From JANYCD01 sp043738625 (GTDB lineage: Bacteria > Pseudomonadota > Gammaproteobacteria > Burkholderiales > Rhodocyclaceae): 7,530 nt of DNA. The notes below the pieces were generated by a model, which saw nothing but the letters and a program-made list of their open reading frames with translations, did no database searches and was not told the DNA's origin. The position numbers and the translations under genes were made by a program. The stretch lies in assembly GCA_043738625.1 (NCBI GenBank), contig JAYUFR010000035.1:1-7530 (forward strand). Direction: 5' to 3'. Positions 1 to 5,553 of the stretch are shown piece by piece (within the stretch, counting starts at the first letter, position 1; the number at the start of each line of letters is the position of its first letter).

Positions 1-372
1 ATCGACGACCGCTGCGAGACCGAATCGATGCGCGTCGGGCGCGATGCATTGGTGTGGAATTCCAAGCATTCGCTGGACATGTGGAACCACTATATCGGCG
101 CCGACCGCAGCAATGTCTCGCCCTATGCCGCGCCGGCGCGGGCCAAGGATTTAGCAGGTCTGGCGCCGGCTTATGTGATCACCTGCGAGCACGACCCACT
201 GCGCGATGAAGGGCTGCTTTATGCCATGCGCCTGATGCAGGCCGGCGTGCCGGTGGAAGTGCACAATTATCCGGGCACGGTGCACGGCTTCGACCTGATG
301 ACGCCCGATGCCGCTGTCGCAAAGCGCGCTTTCGACGAAGGTGTCGCCGCGTTCAAGCGAGCGACCGCCTAG
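1..372 (+). CDS. alpha/beta hydrolase (HSL-type esterase), 3' part
   Basis: The reading frame is open from base 1, so the gene starts outside the window; 123 C-terminal residues are visible. The family (hormone-sensitive-lipase-like, alpha/beta hydrolase fold 3) hydrolyses carboxylic esters in the cytoplasm with a Ser-Asp-His triad. The Asp is seen in the CEHDPLRDEG motif (codon 193-195) and the His in GTVHGF (codon 283-285). The spacing between them and the AGVPVEVHNYPG strand are typical. The nucleophile GDSAGG and oxyanion HGGG motifs should lie upstream and cannot be checked. The gene ends at TAG 370-372, three bases before the stop of the convergent DUF1415 gene, with no room for a terminator hairpin. 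The substrate is unknown. The family call is firm; calling it an esterase rather than a lipase or lactonase is inference. Confidence 0.9.
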   Translation: MDDRCETESMRVGRDALVWNSKHSLDMWNHYIGADRSNVSPYAAPARAKDLAGLAPAYVITCEHDPLRDEGLLYAMRLMQAGVPVEVHNYPGTVHGFDLMTPDAAVAKRAFDEGVAAFKRATA

Positions 373-375
373 GGT

Positions 376-912
376 CTACCCGATCCAGAGTTTCCGCCAG
401 CCGGCGTGGCCGAGGCGGCGCAGAGTTTCGATGTTGCGTTCGAATATTTCCGTTGCATCGGGAAAGGCCGCCACCGCGCGGTCGATGCTCGCCTCGCGCA
501 ACAGGTGCAGTGTCGGCCAGGGCGAGCGATTGGTGTAGTTGGCAATGTCGGCGCTGTCGCTGCCGGCGAATTGGTAGTGTGGGTGGAAGCTGGCGATCTG
601 GATCACGCCGTCCAGTTCCATTCGTCTGAGCAGGGCGTCGGCCTCGCCAAGAAAGAAATGGTAATCGATGAAGTCGGTCATCACCTGCGGATGGATCAGC
701 AGCGTGGTGTCGATCTGCGCCGCATCGGTCTGCGCCAGCAGATCCAGTTCGTGTTCAAGTTCGGCCAGCAGTGTATCGGCGTTAGCCGCCGCAGTGACGG
801 CATAACGGATCTGCTGTTTGACGTGCACCGCCTTGGCAAACGGGCACAGGTTGAGCCCGATGACGGCGCGTTCCAGCCAGCGCCGGGTGGCGGCGACGAC
901 TTCATCCGTCAT
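376..912 (-). CDS. DUF1415 family protein
   Basis: This is a 178-residue protein of the DUF1415 family, widespread in beta- and gammaproteobacteria and without an established function. Conserved-looking blocks are GLNLCPFA (residues 19-26), HPQ (74-76), ASFHPHYQFAG (107-117) and TNRSPWPTLHLLREAS (127-142). The Cys at 23 and the two His residues of FHPHYQ are the obvious candidates for metal binding or catalysis, but this is inference. There is no signal peptide or membrane segment, so it should be cytoplasmic. I chose the ATG at 912 (MTDEVV). An upstream in-frame ATG at 954 would add 14 residues and overlap the preceding MOSC gene by 25 bases, and the homology blocks begin after 912. It is the last gene of a probable leftward operon, 17 bases after the MOSC gene. 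Confidence 0.87.
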   Translation of the reverse strand: MTDEVVAATRRWLERAVIGLNLCPFAKAVHVKQQIRYAVTAAANADTLLAELEHELDLLAQTDAAQIDTTLLIHPQVMTDFIDYHFFLGEADALLRRMELDGVIQIASFHPHYQFAGSDSADIANYTNRSPWPTLHLLREASIDRAVAAFPDATEIFERNIETLRRLGHAGWRKLWIG

Positions 913-929
913 TGCTTCGGCACCGGGCG

Positions 930-1466
930 TCAACACGGCTGGCGCGTTGCGCACAGCACCACATCATGTCGTCGCAGCGAGCCGCCCGAGAGCACGCGGG
1001 CGGTCATGCCGCCGTGCCCGCGCATGGCGTTGTAACCGCCGCGGCCGAGCACCTGTTCCATGCGCGAGCATGGGTCGCAGGTGCCGGTGACCTCAAGCAC
1101 CACCTCGGCACCGATGCGCAGGATCAGCGGCTGGTCCTTGAACAATGCGTGCGCGGCGAGCAGGTTGAGTCCCGATACCACCAGGTTGCGTCTGAGCAAT
1201 GCAGGGTCTGCGCCAGGCAGTCCGACGAATGCGGCGATGATGGGCAGATGCTCAGCCTGGATCAGCGTTACCTGCCGCTTGCCGCCTTGGCGCCCGCTGC
1301 TGCTGCGGTCGCCTTCGAGGCCGCGTGAAGCAAGCGCAAGCACCGCGTCAACGCAAACGGTTGCCACACTGCGCTGCGAACGCAGATAAATGGTTTCGAT
1401 GCGGCCCGGCCGCGGAAACTGCCGCGTCAGACTGCGCAGATCGGTGTCTTCAGCGCCAGTGCTCAT
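930..1466 (-). CDS. MOSC domain-containing protein
   Basis: This 178-residue protein matches the MOSC (molybdenum cofactor sulfurase C-terminal) domain over nearly its full length. Recognisable blocks are ASRGLEGDR (46-54), GGKRQVTLIQAEHL (61-74), LRRNLVVSGLNL (91-102), TGTCDPC (127-133) and YNAMRGHGGMTARVLSGG (145-162). MOSC proteins carry a conserved Cys thought to hold sulfur for metal-sulfur cluster or molybdenum-cofactor chemistry; here Cys133 is the likely equivalent, with Cys130 three residues earlier. It is a stand-alone MOSC protein without the N-terminal beta-barrel or NifS-like domain, similar in type to YiiM. Cytoplasmic location is expected. The ATG at 1466 follows the upstream gene by 28 bases and has only a weak ribosome site. 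The acceptor of the sulfur or reducing activity cannot be told. Confidence 0.88.
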   Translation of the reverse strand: MSTGAEDTDLRSLTRQFPRPGRIETIYLRSQRSVATVCVDAVLALASRGLEGDRSSSGRQGGKRQVTLIQAEHLPIIAAFVGLPGADPALLRRNLVVSGLNLLAAHALFKDQPLILRIGAEVVLEVTGTCDPCSRMEQVLGRGGYNAMRGHGGMTARVLSGGSLRRHDVVLCATRQPC

Positions 1467-1494
1467 ACTTATATTTATTCGTGCAGGCTGGCTT

Positions 1495-1827
1495 CTACGG
1501 CCGCGACGGTGGTTCCTCGCGAATCACCTCGCCCTCAATGATCACGCCTTCCGTCATCGGTGCGCTTTGCGCAGGGCCGCGTTGTTGTTCGCGTTGCATC
1601 TGTTCCATTTGCTCGCCCAGGTGACGGCGCAGCGCGCGTGTCTTCCACCAGAACCAGGCCCACACCAGCAGTGCGATGACGGCGACGACGGCAAGGATCG
1701 CCAGCGAGAAGATGAATCCCGCCACCAGCAGCGCGGCGCCGACAACCATGGTGAGTATTGTGCTCAGCAGGTTGCCGCCGCCGCTGTTACGGTGATCGAG
1801 TCTTGGGGGTTGGTCGTTGAGTGGCAT
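1495..1827 (-). CDS. small two-pass membrane protein, unknown function
   Basis: This 110-residue protein has a polar N-terminus, a long hydrophobic stretch at about residues 22-60 that can form two closely spaced transmembrane helices, then a basic WWKTRALRRH segment and a charged Glu/Gln-rich tail (about 71-85). It ends in GVIIEGEVIREE, a short acidic tail that I associate with small proteobacterial inner-membrane proteins, though I cannot name the family. I chose ATG at 1827, which has GGAAAA six bases upstream. The frame stays open to 2124, but that extension runs antisense through hslR and has no family features. It is the first gene of a likely operon with the MOSC and DUF1415 genes; the gap to the MOSC gene is 28 bases. 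The positive-inside rule would place both termini in the cytoplasm. Confidence 0.72.
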   Translation of the reverse strand: MPLNDQPPRLDHRNSGGGNLLSTILTMVVGAALLVAGFIFSLAILAVVAVIALLVWAWFWWKTRALRRHLGEQMEQMQREQQRGPAQSAPMTEGVIIEGEVIREEPPSRP

Positions 1828-1833
1828 GTGAAA

Positions 1834-1878
1834 TTTTCCAGTGTGTTCGGTATTGTAAGAGACTGCGCGTCGGGGCAA
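1834..1878 (-). promoter_or_regulatory. candidate promoter and ribosome site for the 110-aa/MOSC/DUF1415 operon
   Basis: On the minus strand there is TACAAT (1857-1852, five of six to the -10 consensus). TTGCCC lies upstream (1878-1873, four of six to -35), with a short 15-base spacer. The -10 lies 24 bases before the start codon at 1827, and GGAAAA (1839-1834) is the ribosome site. This is the best promoter match in the 85-base gap shared with hslR. The short spacer keeps the confidence low. Confidence 0.35.
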
Positions 1879-1912
1879 AGGTTGCAGCGCGTGGGGTGGT
1901 AGCATTTCCTTC

Positions 1913-2299
1913 ATGAATGAACCCGCCAAGGCATTGCGCATCGATAAATGGCTCTGGGCCGCGCGCTTCTTCAAGACGCGCAGCCTCGCCGCAGCGGCGC
2001 TGGAGGGCAACAAGGTACGGCTCAACGGCAGCAACACCAAATCGTCGCGCGAGGTGAAGGCGGGCGACAGCGTGGACATCATGACCGGCGAATTGCGCTG
2101 GAGCGTGATCGTGCGCGGCATCAACGCCCAGCGCCGCCCGGCACCCGAAGCGCGACTGCTGTATCAAGAGACCGAAGAAAGTGTGGCTCGCCGCACGCGC
2201 GACCTGGAGATGCGCAAACTTGCACCGACGCCGGGTGCGGATATCAAAGGGCGGCCAACCAAGCGGGCGGGGCGGTTGATACGGGGATTCGGCCGCTAG
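1913..2299 (+). CDS. hslR: Hsp15-type S4 RNA-binding heat-shock protein
   Basis: The 128-residue product matches Hsp15. In E. coli this protein binds free 50S subunits that still carry a nascent chain on tRNA and helps recycle stalled subunits after heat shock. The S4 RNA-binding domain spans about residues 8-70: LRIDKWLWAARFFKTRSLAA (8-27) is the typical opening, followed by GNKVRLNG (32-39) and VKAGDSVDI (48-56). The basic C-terminus GRPTKRAGRLIRGF (113-126) is also characteristic. Length is close to the E. coli protein. The start ATG at 1913 has no strong Shine-Dalgarno; the nearest purine run is GGGTGG about 14 bases upstream. It is divergent from the membrane/MOSC/DUF1415 operon and ends 13 bases from the stop of the convergent outer-membrane protein gene. 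I saw no sigma-32 promoter that I would defend. Confidence 0.93.
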   Translation: MNEPAKALRIDKWLWAARFFKTRSLAAAALEGNKVRLNGSNTKSSREVKAGDSVDIMTGELRWSVIVRGINAQRRPAPEARLLYQETEESVARRTRDLEMRKLAPTPGADIKGRPTKRAGRLIRGFGR

Positions 2300-2312
2300 C
2301 TTTCGCTGCGCG

Positions 2313-3101
2313 TTACCAGAACTTCGCCGCGAGGTAGGTGACGCCCATGAAGGCGGACCATCTGGGTGCGACATTCGATGTGCCGGAAATCATCCCGCCA
2401 TCCAGCACCAGGCGCTTGGTCACGCTGTAGGAGGCGGCCACCATCAACTGCGTGGTCGCGGGCGCGCCGCGGCGAACCACGCCGGATTCCTCAACAGCGA
2501 GGCTCCAGTCCCCGCTTACCTGGCGCGACAGGGCAATGGCCCACGGATACTGCCAACGCGCCAAGCTTGGCTCGATCAGCCCAAGCCGCATCGCACCGAC
2601 GTTGGCGTCGACGCGGACCTTGCCGATGTCGCGGCTGTAGATGCCGTTGAAACCGACGTCACTTTTCCCCGAGCCGAGGCCGTCGTCCGCGGTAGGAAAT
2701 TTCGCCCCCCACTCAAGGCCGAAGGCCGTGGCTTCGTCAACCGCCCAGTGGTTCTTGAAAGTCAGCACGGTATCACCGTGTCCGGAGAGCACGCCACTCG
2801 TGTCACTTTGGCGGAGGCGGGCGTCACCGCCCAGCATTACGCCGAAGTCTTCGCTGAACGCCAGCTTCAGCAGCCACGACGTATCGTCCAGAAACGCTGC
2901 GCCGCCGTTGCTGCTGCGGGCGATGCCGGCCTCGACTTCCAGCCAGCCGGGAGCCGAGAGTTCCGCCGGATTGGCTGCGCCGGGGCGATAGGGCGTGGCG
3001 GAAGGTTCGTCGCCCGCCTGCGCCGGCGCCACACAGCACGCGAGGGTCAGCGCGAGCGTCGCGAGGCGATGCGCGCCATGCATGGCGCCCTGATGACGCA
3101 T
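2313..3101 (-). CDS. outer-membrane beta-barrel protein, phenol-degradation 'MetA' type (PF13557-like)
   Basis: This 262-residue protein has a Sec signal peptide (hydrophobic core about 13-25, probable cleavage after AQA at 27-29). The mature part is rich in alternating hydrophobic residues and Gly/Asp turns. It ends in an aromatic residue (AAKFW), as outer-membrane barrels do. Blocks such as LKLAFSEDFGVMLGGD, GDTVLTFKNHW, EWGAKFPTADDGLGSGKSDVG and SYSVTKRLVLDGGM resemble the PF13557 family of presumed transporters, often near aromatic-compound catabolism genes. The family's transport role is itself mostly inferred. The gene starts 11 bases after the stop of the upstream membrane-protein gene, so the two form an operon. 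The start is uncertain: ATG 3101 lacks a ribosome site, and ATG 3083 (residue 7) has AGGG only four bases before it; both leave an intact signal peptide. Confidence 0.75.
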   Translation of the reverse strand: MRHQGAMHGAHRLATLALTLACCVAPAQAGDEPSATPYRPGAANPAELSAPGWLEVEAGIARSSNGGAAFLDDTSWLLKLAFSEDFGVMLGGDARLRQSDTSGVLSGHGDTVLTFKNHWAVDEATAFGLEWGAKFPTADDGLGSGKSDVGFNGIYSRDIGKVRVDANVGAMRLGLIEPSLARWQYPWAIALSRQVSGDWSLAVEESGVVRRGAPATTQLMVAASYSVTKRLVLDGGMISGTSNVAPRWSAFMGVTYLAAKFW

Positions 3102-3112
3102 GGTTGAATCTG

Positions 3113-3808
3113 CTATGCCGCCTCAGCCGCCTGCTGCTTGATGCCCTTGCGCAGCAGGAAGAACATCACCCAGACCCAGGCGCCGAAATTTACCAGCGGC
3201 ACCCAGAAGCCGATGATGCCGTCCCACGCGAACGGACCGGTCTTGAAGAACGGAACGATCAGCGCCGGCATGAACGAAGTGGCGATCCAGAAGTTGAAAT
3301 AGGCAGCCCACTTCGGGAATACCCGAATCGGATTCTTGTCGCCGAGGATCGCCACACCGATGGCGATGTTCTGCACGATGCCGGGCGAGACGATCGTGGT
3401 CAGCATCAGCCAGGCGAGGTCGTTGAACAGCAGCATCAGTTGCGGATCGCGCTCGGGGCGGAAGGCGATGGTGCACCAGATCATGATCGGCAACAGGAAG
3501 GCCAGCACGCCCATTGCGCCGCAGATCATCTGCGTGTAGGCCAGCACTGGCGAGCGTCCTTCCATGCGCTGCATTTGCGTCGAGATGACGGCCAGCCATG
3601 GGCCGAAGAAGCCGACGCTGAACATCGCGATGACCATGCCCATCTTGATCGACACGGGATTCTGCATATAGAACGCGGCGATCTCGGCCGCGCTGGAGTT
3701 GGGCGATTGCGGCGGGATGAACCAGGCGATGAACCACCAGCCGATGGAGAAGATGGTCAGAAATGCAGGACCGGCCCAAGTGCATAGCAGTTGGTTCTTG
3801 GTGTTCAT
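3113..3808 (-). CDS. six-pass inner-membrane protein, unknown function
   Basis: I cannot name the family with confidence. The 231-residue product has about six hydrophobic segments; numbered from the start MNTKNQ they are near residues 7-28, 54-74, 89-112, 127-152, 167-188 and 192-220. A loop after the first segment carries PPQSPNSSAAEIAAFY, and there are short charged loops (QRMEGRSP, RPERDPQ, LGDKNPIRVFPKW). The C-terminal tail is basic then Ala-rich. The closest impression is of small DUF4386-like multi-pass proteins, which is weak. The start at 3808 is set by a strong GAGGGAG ribosome site five bases upstream; the frame extends to 3847 but that ATG lacks one. It is the first gene of a pair with the outer-membrane barrel gene, and divergent from the membrane protein/reductase pair. 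Confidence 0.8.
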   Translation of the reverse strand: MNTKNQLLCTWAGPAFLTIFSIGWWFIAWFIPPQSPNSSAAEIAAFYMQNPVSIKMGMVIAMFSVGFFGPWLAVISTQMQRMEGRSPVLAYTQMICGAMGVLAFLLPIMIWCTIAFRPERDPQLMLLFNDLAWLMLTTIVSPGIVQNIAIGVAILGDKNPIRVFPKWAAYFNFWIATSFMPALIVPFFKTGPFAWDGIIGFWVPLVNFGAWVWVMFFLLRKGIKQQAAEAA

Positions 3809-3813
3809 TTGTT

Positions 3814-3820
3814 CTCCCTC
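3814..3820 (-). promoter_or_regulatory. ribosome site that fixes the start at 3808
   Basis: GAGGGAG on the minus strand lies five bases before ATG 3808. It excludes the longer 244-residue reading from 3847. The nine bases GGGAGAACA here recur in front of the divergent gene (3941-3949), so the two divergent genes share their translation-initiation sequence. Confidence 0.8.
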
Positions 3821-3840
3821 ACGAATGCGATGCTGTTGTT

Positions 3841-3870
3841 TTGGCAAAAGGTAACACGGTGGCGAATAAC
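3841..3870 (+). promoter_or_regulatory. candidate promoter for the membrane protein/reductase pair
   Basis: TTGGCA (3841-3846, five of six to -35) is followed after 18 bases by AATAAC (3865-3870, four of six to -10). If this is used, transcription would begin near 3877 and the inverted repeat at 3899-3925 would lie in the 5' leader. The -10 match is mediocre. Confidence 0.3.
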
Positions 3871-3898
3871 GTGCAGCGCTAGAATGGAGGGGCAGTTA

Positions 3899-3925
3899 CG
3901 CCATCATGAAGCAAGCATGATGGCG
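3899..3925. repeat. perfect 10-bp inverted repeat, likely operator (or leader hairpin)
   Basis: CGCCATCATG (3899-3908) and CATGATGGCG (3916-3925) are exact reverse complements separated by seven bases. The 27-bp element lies in the 145-bp divergent intergenic region, 28 bases before the start at 3954 and 90 bases before the start at 3808. No T-run follows on either strand, so it is not an intrinsic terminator. Its size and symmetry fit a dimeric repressor such as a TetR- or GntR-type protein, but no regulator gene is in the window. As RNA it would form a stable hairpin just upstream of the ribosome site of the rightward gene. Confidence 0.6.
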
Positions 3926-3939
3926 GTTCAATAAAACAC

Positions 3940-3946
3940 GGGGAGA
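3940..3946 (+). promoter_or_regulatory. ribosome site for the 223-aa membrane protein
   Basis: GGGGAGA lies seven bases before ATG 3954, a good Shine-Dalgarno match that supports this start. Confidence 0.75.
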
Positions 3947-3953
3947 ACAGTTC

Positions 3954-4625
3954 ATGGCCGCATACGAAATCGTGATTACCGTAGTGTTCCTGGCAGTGCT
4001 TGGCTGGGCCATACGATCGCGCAATCCCTTCAACCTCGGCGCGGTGCTTGGCGGTTTCATGATCTTCGGCTTCGACTGGCTGTGGTGTTCGCGCGGCTTC
4101 TGGAATGCGACGACCGCTTCAAACCTCGTCATGGTTCCCGGCATCGATATCCTCGGCCAGCGCTATCCGCTCTCGATCTGTTTTGTGTGGAGCGTCGGCT
4201 TCGGCTTCCTGCCTTTGTGCGCATCGAAGTTTCATGACCGGATCGGACGCGTCCTGGGAGGCCTGCATTTTCCGGTGATCCTTGCCATCGCCGCAGCCAT
4301 CGACATCATTGTCGAATCCGTGTGCATTTCCATCGGCGTGTGGACCTATCATCAGGCGCCCGAATACCTGCTGCTGGGCGTCCCCTGGTCCAACATGTGG
4401 TTCATGGGCGGTCTGCTCACCGCATCGTATTTCGGCCTGGCGCGCGTCGAAAAATGGGCGGCGATTCCCAAAGGCGCCGGTCTGGCACTGACCAGCGAAA
4501 CGACCTGGAAGGGCCTGCTGATGCCGGCCGCGACGATACTCACCGCGGCTTTCCTGCTCGGCACTCTGCAACTGTTCTGGTGGTCGGCAGTGCACCCGTG
4601 GGTGGAATCCGGCCGTCTCTTCTAG
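3954..4625 (+). CDS. six-pass membrane protein, unknown function (possibly AveC-like)
   Basis: The 223-residue product has about six hydrophobic segments, near residues 4-20, 28-45, 72-90, 106-129, 139-163 and 187-212. Acidic residues sit inside membrane segments: Asp41 (FGFDWLW), Asp117 and Glu121 (AAIDIIVESVC). These precede a GVWTYHQAPEYLLLGVPWSN block (128-147). An in-membrane Asp/Glu followed by a Gly-x-Trp-x-Tyr block and a Gly-Val/Ile-Pro turn is reminiscent of the AveC-like spirocyclase and CruF carotenoid-type membrane families. The protein is shorter than I expect for AveC-like members, and I offer this only as a lead. A strong ribosome site precedes ATG 3954. The ferredoxin-NADP+ reductase gene follows after 29 bases, so the two are probably co-transcribed and this protein may use reducing power or work beside an oxygenase encoded elsewhere. 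Confidence 0.8.
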   Translation: MAAYEIVITVVFLAVLGWAIRSRNPFNLGAVLGGFMIFGFDWLWCSRGFWNATTASNLVMVPGIDILGQRYPLSICFVWSVGFGFLPLCASKFHDRIGRVLGGLHFPVILAIAAAIDIIVESVCISIGVWTYHQAPEYLLLGVPWSNMWFMGGLLTASYFGLARVEKWAAIPKGAGLALTSETTWKGLLMPAATILTAAFLLGTLQLFWWSAVHPWVESGRLF

Positions 4626-4654
4626 CGTCGACATCACAGATTCTCGCCCTTCAG

Positions 4655-5452
4655 ATGAATACCATTTCTGAACCAAGCGCCGGGTCAGTTGAGCCCGAAA
4701 AGAAATGGACCACCGAGCAGGTAGTGTCGATCCGGCACTGGACGCCGACGCTGCTGTCTTTTCGCACCACGCGCAATCCGGACTTCCGCTTCAAGCCAGG
4801 GCACTATGCACGCTTGGGCCTCGGCGCTGGCGAAGACATGGTGTGGCGCGCTTATTCGATGGTATCTGCGGCCCATGACGACACGCTGGAATTTGTCGCC
4901 GTGCTGATTCCCGGCGGCGCCTTTTCGGAACGGCTTGTGCAGTTGCAGGTCGGCGATGCGGTCCACGTGGACAAACTCAGCTTCGGCTTCCTCACCGTCG
5001 ACCAGTTGGCGCCGGGCAAGGATCTCTGGCTGCTCTCCAGCGGCACGGGGCTGGGGCCGTTTGTGTCAATCCTGCGCGATCCCCCGGTGTGGCAGGCGTT
5101 CGAAAAACTGATCGTGGTCCACAGCGTGCGCCGCGCAGCGGAGCTTGCCTACCGCGACGAGATCGCCGCTCTTCCGAATGCGTTTTCCAACGCCAGGGCG
5201 CGGCTTTGCTACATCCCCATCGTCACCCGTGAGCCCGGCAGCAGCGAATTTTCACAGCGCATTCCGCAATTGATTTCAGATGGCCGGTTGGAGTGTGCAG
5301 CGGGCACGTCGCTCAGCCTTGCCGAATCGCGGCTGATGGTCTGCGGCAATCCGGAGATGGCAAGAGAGCTGCGGCAACTGCTGAGTTCACGAGGCTTCGC
5401 CACCACGCGCCGCAGCGTGCTCGGGCAGATGGCTTTTGAGAAATACTGGTAA
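4655..5452 (+). CDS. fpr: ferredoxin/flavodoxin-NADP+ reductase
   Basis: The 265-residue flavoenzyme passes electrons between NADPH and ferredoxin or flavodoxin. The FAD domain is residues about 15-115, with FKPGHYARLGL (46-56) and the flavin-binding RAYSMVSA (65-72). The NADP domain follows with SGTGLGPFVSILRD (129-142), HSVRRAAELAYRDE (156-169) and VCGNPEM (229-235). The C-terminal FEKYW (261-265) marks the bacterial subclass in which the residue stacking on the flavin is followed by a short extension, as in Azotobacter FPR. The Arg pair RR (159-160) fits 2'-phosphate recognition of NADPH. The frame is open back to 4322, but that part is antisense-like nonsense overlapping the upstream membrane gene. 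ATG 4655 matches the family start, though its ribosome site is weak. It ends 80 bases from the convergent transferase gene. Role in the cluster: likely electron donor, by inference. Confidence 0.93.
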   Translation: MNTISEPSAGSVEPEKKWTTEQVVSIRHWTPTLLSFRTTRNPDFRFKPGHYARLGLGAGEDMVWRAYSMVSAAHDDTLEFVAVLIPGGAFSERLVQLQVGDAVHVDKLSFGFLTVDQLAPGKDLWLLSSGTGLGPFVSILRDPPVWQAFEKLIVVHSVRRAAELAYRDEIAALPNAFSNARARLCYIPIVTREPGSSEFSQRIPQLISDGRLECAAGTSLSLAESRLMVCGNPEMARELRQLLSSRGFATTRRSVLGQMAFEKYW

Positions 5453-5462
5453 TCGTCTTGCT

Positions 5463-5553
5463 CCTGCGGCGCAGCCCAATTAGCCCCTTCAACTGCGCAG
5501 CGCCTTCGACTGCGCGCGTCTTGCGCTCGCGACTAGCGTGGTGGCGCCGCAGG
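5463..5553. repeat. convergent-gene spacer with tandem imperfect repeat and long-range inverted repeat
   Basis: The gap between fpr (stop 5452) and the transferase gene (stop 5533) holds two adjacent copies of a 16-17 base unit: CCTTCAACTGCGCAGCG (5486-5502) and CCTTCGACTGCGCGCG (5503-5518). It is bracketed by an exact 10-bp inverted repeat: CCTGCGGCGC (5463-5472) and GCGCCGCAGG (5544-5553, inside the 3' end of the transferase gene). There is no T-run, so it is not a classical intrinsic terminator, but the structure may help stop both transcripts. Confidence 0.4.

Noticed and set aside
406..1035. A 209-codon open frame on the plus strand across the DUF1415 and MOSC genes.
   Set aside because: It runs antisense to two genes with clear family motifs. 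Its translation is rich in Arg, Gln and Val with no recognisable domain, as expected of a shadow frame in high-GC DNA.
1828..2124. In-frame N-terminal extension of the 110-aa membrane protein.
   Set aside because: It lies antisense over the divergent hslR gene and crosses the likely promoter. The start at 1827 has its own ribosome site.
3104..3787. A 227-codon plus-strand open frame and a 220-codon minus-strand frame over the 231-aa membrane protein gene.
   Set aside because: Both are charged, His/Arg/Asp-rich shadows of a hydrophobic coding sequence. The membrane-protein frame has the strong ribosome site and real helices.
3899..3925. Intrinsic terminator reading of the central inverted repeat.
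   Set aside because: Neither strand has a T-run after the stem, and no gene ends here; both neighbours begin here.
4322..4654. In-frame N-terminal extension of the ferredoxin-NADP+ reductase.
   Set aside because: It overlaps the upstream membrane gene in another frame and encodes Arg/Gly-rich nonsense. The flavoprotein fold is complete from 4655.
4119..4676. A 185-codon minus-strand frame opposite the 223-aa membrane protein.
   Set aside because: Low-complexity Gln/Arg/Asp composition, no ribosome site and antisense to a better-supported gene.
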